DNA from: Lutraria lutraria
Lineage: Eukaryota > Mollusca > Bivalvia > Venerida > Mactridae
Length of the DNA stretch: 64,000 nt
NCBI GenBank assembly: GCA_964023205.1
Contig: OZ026845.1
Coordinates: 6,086,001 to 6,150,000 of the forward strand
Reading direction: 5' to 3'
The translations under genes were made by a program, and so were the position numbers. This document shows positions 60,995-64,000 of the stretch, piece after piece. The notes under the pieces are model-generated. The model searched no databases. It had not been told where the DNA came from and saw only the letters and a program-made list of their open reading frames with translations. Numbering within the stretch: the stretch's first letter is position 1; the number at the start of each line of letters is the position of its first letter.

Positions 60995-61272
60995 TCGGAT
61001 TTAACGCCATTTTCAACATTATTTCAGTTGTATCATGGCGGGCAGTATCATAACCAGCTTCCCCGGGTTTCATTTAGGCCTTAACTTAGTACTTAAACAC
61101 ATTCTATCCGCAAGCTACTGCCAAGCAACCACACATAATTCAGAGGCGGGGACAATTTAACATAGGACGTAATATCTTCTGTCAAATTTGTCAAACCTCG
61201 CCCGGGTTCGAACTCACAACCTCTTGATCAGTAGACCAACGCTCTAACTTTGGAGGTAACCGAGCGGGCCCC
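60995..61272 (-). mobile_element. full-length tRNA-derived SINE, family D
   Basis: On the minus strand: GCCCGCTCGGTTACCTCC, A-box-like GTTAGAGCGTTGG, B-box GAGTTCGAACCC, body TTTGACAGAAGATATTACGT, CCCCGCCTCTGAATTATGTG and GGTTGCTTGGCAGTAGCTTG, tail CTGAAATAATGTTGAAAATG then GCGTTAAATCC. The GGCGTTAAA end is shared in style with families A and C. Confidence 0.8.
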
Positions 61273-61721
61273 TACATGCTTTAACAGTTGTAGTGGACAA
61301 TTATCTACATTGTATCTTCAGTAGAATTGTTATGGTAAAGTCTGCTTCTATCAAACACCTTTGTCCAAGTGTTCTGTGATACGATGACAACGTTGGCAAC
61401 CGTAAAGCGATGGTAACAGTGAAAAATTTCGCACAGTAGGTAGTTGTTACCGAATTGTAGACAATGTGCAAAACAAATTAACATATGTGCGTACTTATTG
61501 CATCATTTCTTAGATGAAATCATAAGTTTTGAATTACGTGGTATCAAAATGATCTTGCTTGATCGCCAGGTGATAAAGTCGTTGCAGTATGTTGGATGAT
61601 ACGTATAATGATTTATGTACAATACTGACTGACATAAAGGGCGCTAACTACTCATGCTGTCATGCGTGAAGTGTACCATACACGCAAGATGGAACCTATT
61701 TTAGAGTTTTCTTTAAAACAT

Positions 61722-61926
61722 AATCAAAGTACTGAAAGTACTCAAGGAAACTACTTGCGTAGCTTTGCACTGCAACATGGCATGGGAACTACATTGTGTA
61801 GTTAACACTTGCATGGCGGATGTAGAAAAACGAAGTACTCTGGTCCCCATCAAAATTCATGCGTGCCGAGCGATAGAGTGACGGCTATGGAATGCTGAAT
61901 CGTTCAGTTTCCAAAAACCATAACAC
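61722..61926. repeat. dispersed repeat family Q copy
   Basis: AATCAAAGTACTGAAAGTAC, TTGCATGGCGGATGTAGAAA, CATCAAAATTCATGCGTG, CCGAGCGATAG and CAGTTTCCAAAAACCA. Confidence 0.75.
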
Positions 61927-62116
61927 TCCGACCTCAATGCTTTAATGACTACACCGAAATTAAATTGTTAAAAATATCACATAAAACTGGTGTGCAATAT
62001 AATAATGCAGAGTTTATGTTCTGCAGAAAATTGTTCCAACTTTGTGTAGGTGGTTACCATACATACATTTATCCCACTCTGGTATAATGAGTTAGACACG
62101 TGACAAAATTCCTTAA

Positions 62117-63308
62117 GTAGGATCGCGGGTTTCCTCCAGAAAAATGGTCATTTTTTTAGATGTCAACGTACAATAAGGAAATTTTGCCCGAACAACTTTT
62201 AAAGTATTGGCTATCGCAGAAATGATATATTCAAATGATATTTCTATGGAAACTGCTCAAAAGCGCCACATAGCGGAGCGATATGTTTTTCGTTGATTTT
62301 CGCGTTATTTCCTGTATTGCTCCGATAATATTGTGTATTAAGTTATGGAATTTACATAACTGCAATGCTGGATCATTTACAAATCCGAAAAAATCAGTAA
62401 TGTTACATTTTGCTGCCATTAAATATTAAAAGACGTCTAGCGAACTCTGTAGGGGTGGCAATTTACAATGCCAAAAAAATGAGACATTTTTCTCTCAGTC
62501 GCGTCAGTAGTGAAAAAACGGCCGGGTGATTTTTTTTTTAAAACGCAGAACAGATTCTTTGTACAAATAAGAAAATTTTAAAACAATAAAAAAATATGGT
62601 CACCGACTTCGTTTTCGCGCCAATGAAACTTATTCAAACTTGGAAAAAGGCTAAAAACGTCAACGTTTTTATACAAGATCGACGTGACGTTGCGACTTTT
62701 TAGTTGTTACTGACATATTTTGGCTTAACGTCACGTCGATCTTGTATTTTATGGCAACGTTTTTAGCTTTTTCGTGTTTAAATAAGTTTCAATGATAGAC
62801 TATGACGCGTAAACGAAGTCGTTGACCATATGTTTTTATTTTTTTTAAAGTCTTTCAATTTTTTTTTAAGAATCTCTACTGAGTTTAAAAAAAAAATTCA
62901 TCGGGCCGTTTTTTCACTGTTGACGCGACCGAGAGAAAAATGTCTCATTTTTGGCATTGCAAATTGCCACCCCTACAGAGTTCGCTCAACGTCTTTTAAT
63001 ATTTAATGACAGCAAAATGTAACATTATTGACTTTTTTCGGATTTGTAAATGATCCAGCATTGCAGATGTGTCAATTGCATAACTTAATATACAAAATTA
63101 TCGGAGCAATACATGAAATAACGCGAAAATCAACGAAAAATATATCACTCCGCTAGATGGCGCTTTTTGACTTGTTTCCATAGAAATATCATTTGAATAT
63201 ATCATTTCTGCATTAGCCAATACCTTAAAGGTTGTTCATGCAAAATTTATTCATAGTCCGTTGACATCTAAAAATGACCATTTTTCTGGAGGAAACCCGC
63301 GATCCACC
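62117..63308. mobile_element. 1.19-kb fold-back element flanked by TTAA
   Basis: The whole element is one long inverted repeat: arms of about 590 bp around a centre near 62712. The left end, after TTAA at 62113-62116, reads GTAGGATCGCGGGTTTCC; the right end reads GGAAACCCGCGATCCACC before TTAA at 63309-63312. Matching arm words include ATTTCTATGGAAAC/GTTTCCATAGAAAT, GTAGGGGTGGCAATTT/AAATTGCCACCCCTAC and ACGTCACGTCGATCTTGTAT near the centre. TTAA duplications point to a piggyBac- or Kolobok-mobilised non-autonomous element. The 62-residue frame inside one arm is not a gene. Confidence 0.93.
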
Positions 63309-63384
63309 TTAAATATTAAAAAAGCATAAACAGGAACAAACTCAATAAATCATAGAGCTAGAAAACCTGATAAGTCTGATAAGG

Positions 63385-63505
63385 TACCTGAACACCAACA
63401 AGCAGGGTCAATTGATGACGTCTTCAGCTTTAACAGTGGATGAATACCCCAAGTATTTACTTGGACGGAGCCGCCAACCTCCGTAAGCTAAGGAGTCAGG
63501 TCCTA
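63385..63505 (-). mobile_element. SINE family B fragment
   Basis: GCTTTAACAGTGGATGAATA, GACGGAGCCGCCAACCTCC and worn B-box AGATTTGAACTTAAGG, in the same order as the minus-strand copy at 43500. It lies 76 bp right of the fold-back element. Confidence 0.5.
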
Positions 63506-64000
63506 AGGTAAGATTTGAACTTAAGGAGACTTAGATAGAACTAGTCAGAGATGAGAACTACTTGTCCAGGATGGTCCCCAGTTTTAGACAGTAAAATGTA
63601 CAATTCATCTGAAGCCATTCTGTGTATCAAACACGCATTGTGTGCGTGATAATGAATTGTAATTCGGAAATTCAAATGAAATTTGAACATATTTGATAGT
63701 TTTTTTGTATGGAGACCTAAATGTCTGGAATATGCAGCCTTCGTCTGTGTTTTATGCCGGAAATTAAGTAACGATAGGTGTATCATTAAAGCCACAGGGT
63801 AATAGTGTTTCAATGATCTTGAATACAAAACTAAGTGTTTCATTGCAGACAAATAAACGTTCGTTTGTTCCAAGCGGCACGCCTTCTCTCGTTGTTTAAT
63901 GTTGACATTATTTGTAAATTGTTTAGAATTTAGTCGTAAAACTAACTTTCATTTGCAGTACATCAAAACCTTGTAAAAAATACATGAAATAAAGCCAGAC
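63506..64000. other. right edge, nothing recognised
   Basis: A 110-residue minus-strand frame (63541-63873) resembles no family known to me and has no signal peptide; it is not called as a gene. Confidence 0.4.

Noticed and set aside
61198..61272. Functional tRNA gene (minus strand)
   Set aside because: The A- and B-boxes are good, but the D-arm region is enlarged, the T-stem does not pair and a SINE body follows directly.
63541..63873. 110-residue minus-strand reading frame as the 5' exon of the ADAMTS-like gene
   Set aside because: No signal peptide, no cysteine pattern and no donor in the required phase that I could find.

Overview
The window looks like nuclear DNA from an animal, most probably a bivalve mollusc. 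It is AT-rich and almost empty of coding sequence, and it is crowded with tRNA-headed SINEs, small inverted-repeat elements (MITEs), minisatellites and 'pearl'-type elements. Pearl-type elements have a core of about 160-bp tandem units and a hairpin end (GCTCACCTGATCAGGTGAGC here), and they are a known bivalve type. The species call is inference; nothing in the window names it.

One gene is supported, on the minus strand. Five exons can be placed, each with AG/GT splice sites and with reading phases that agree from exon to exon: 59143-59028, 56528-56483 (46 bp), 53841-53745, 53490-53360 and 1878-1674. Joined, they give about 198 residues: a thrombospondin type-1 repeat, the cysteine-rich region (FRQEEC ... 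CGVCGGDN), and the start of the spacer domain of an ADAMTS / ADAMTS-like / papilin-type secreted matrix protein. The spacer start (GYNQITRIPAG...NIT...NYL) looks most like the THSD4/ADAMTSL4 branch. The 5' part (any signal peptide or protease domain) and the rest of the spacer lie outside the window or were not found. A single intron of about 51.5 kb (53359-1879) fills most of the window.

Layout: 1-1673 is intron after the last visible exon, with one SINE. The giant intron holds a pearl-like element (8422-9272), a 31-bp minisatellite (10801-11054), a 46-bp dimeric satellite (12694-14580), an uninterrupted 21-bp minisatellite (17687-18625), a 49-bp minisatellite (21830-22600), three further pearl-like elements and many MITEs and SINEs. 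The 53.3-59.2 kb section holds four exons and shorter introns. From 59.2 kb to the end is upstream intron or flank, with a full-length SINE and a striking 1.19-kb palindromic element flanked by TTAA.

The long open reading frames in the 17.7-18.6 kb array are produced by a 21-bp repeat that never loses register. I do not regard them as genes. No rRNA, CRISPR array, operon or bacterial-type gene is present. The most useful leads are the phase-complete exon model with its micro-exon, the TTAA-flanked palindrome, a second TTAA-flanked insertion that cleanly interrupts a pearl-like element, and a dispersed MITE family with at least twelve copies.
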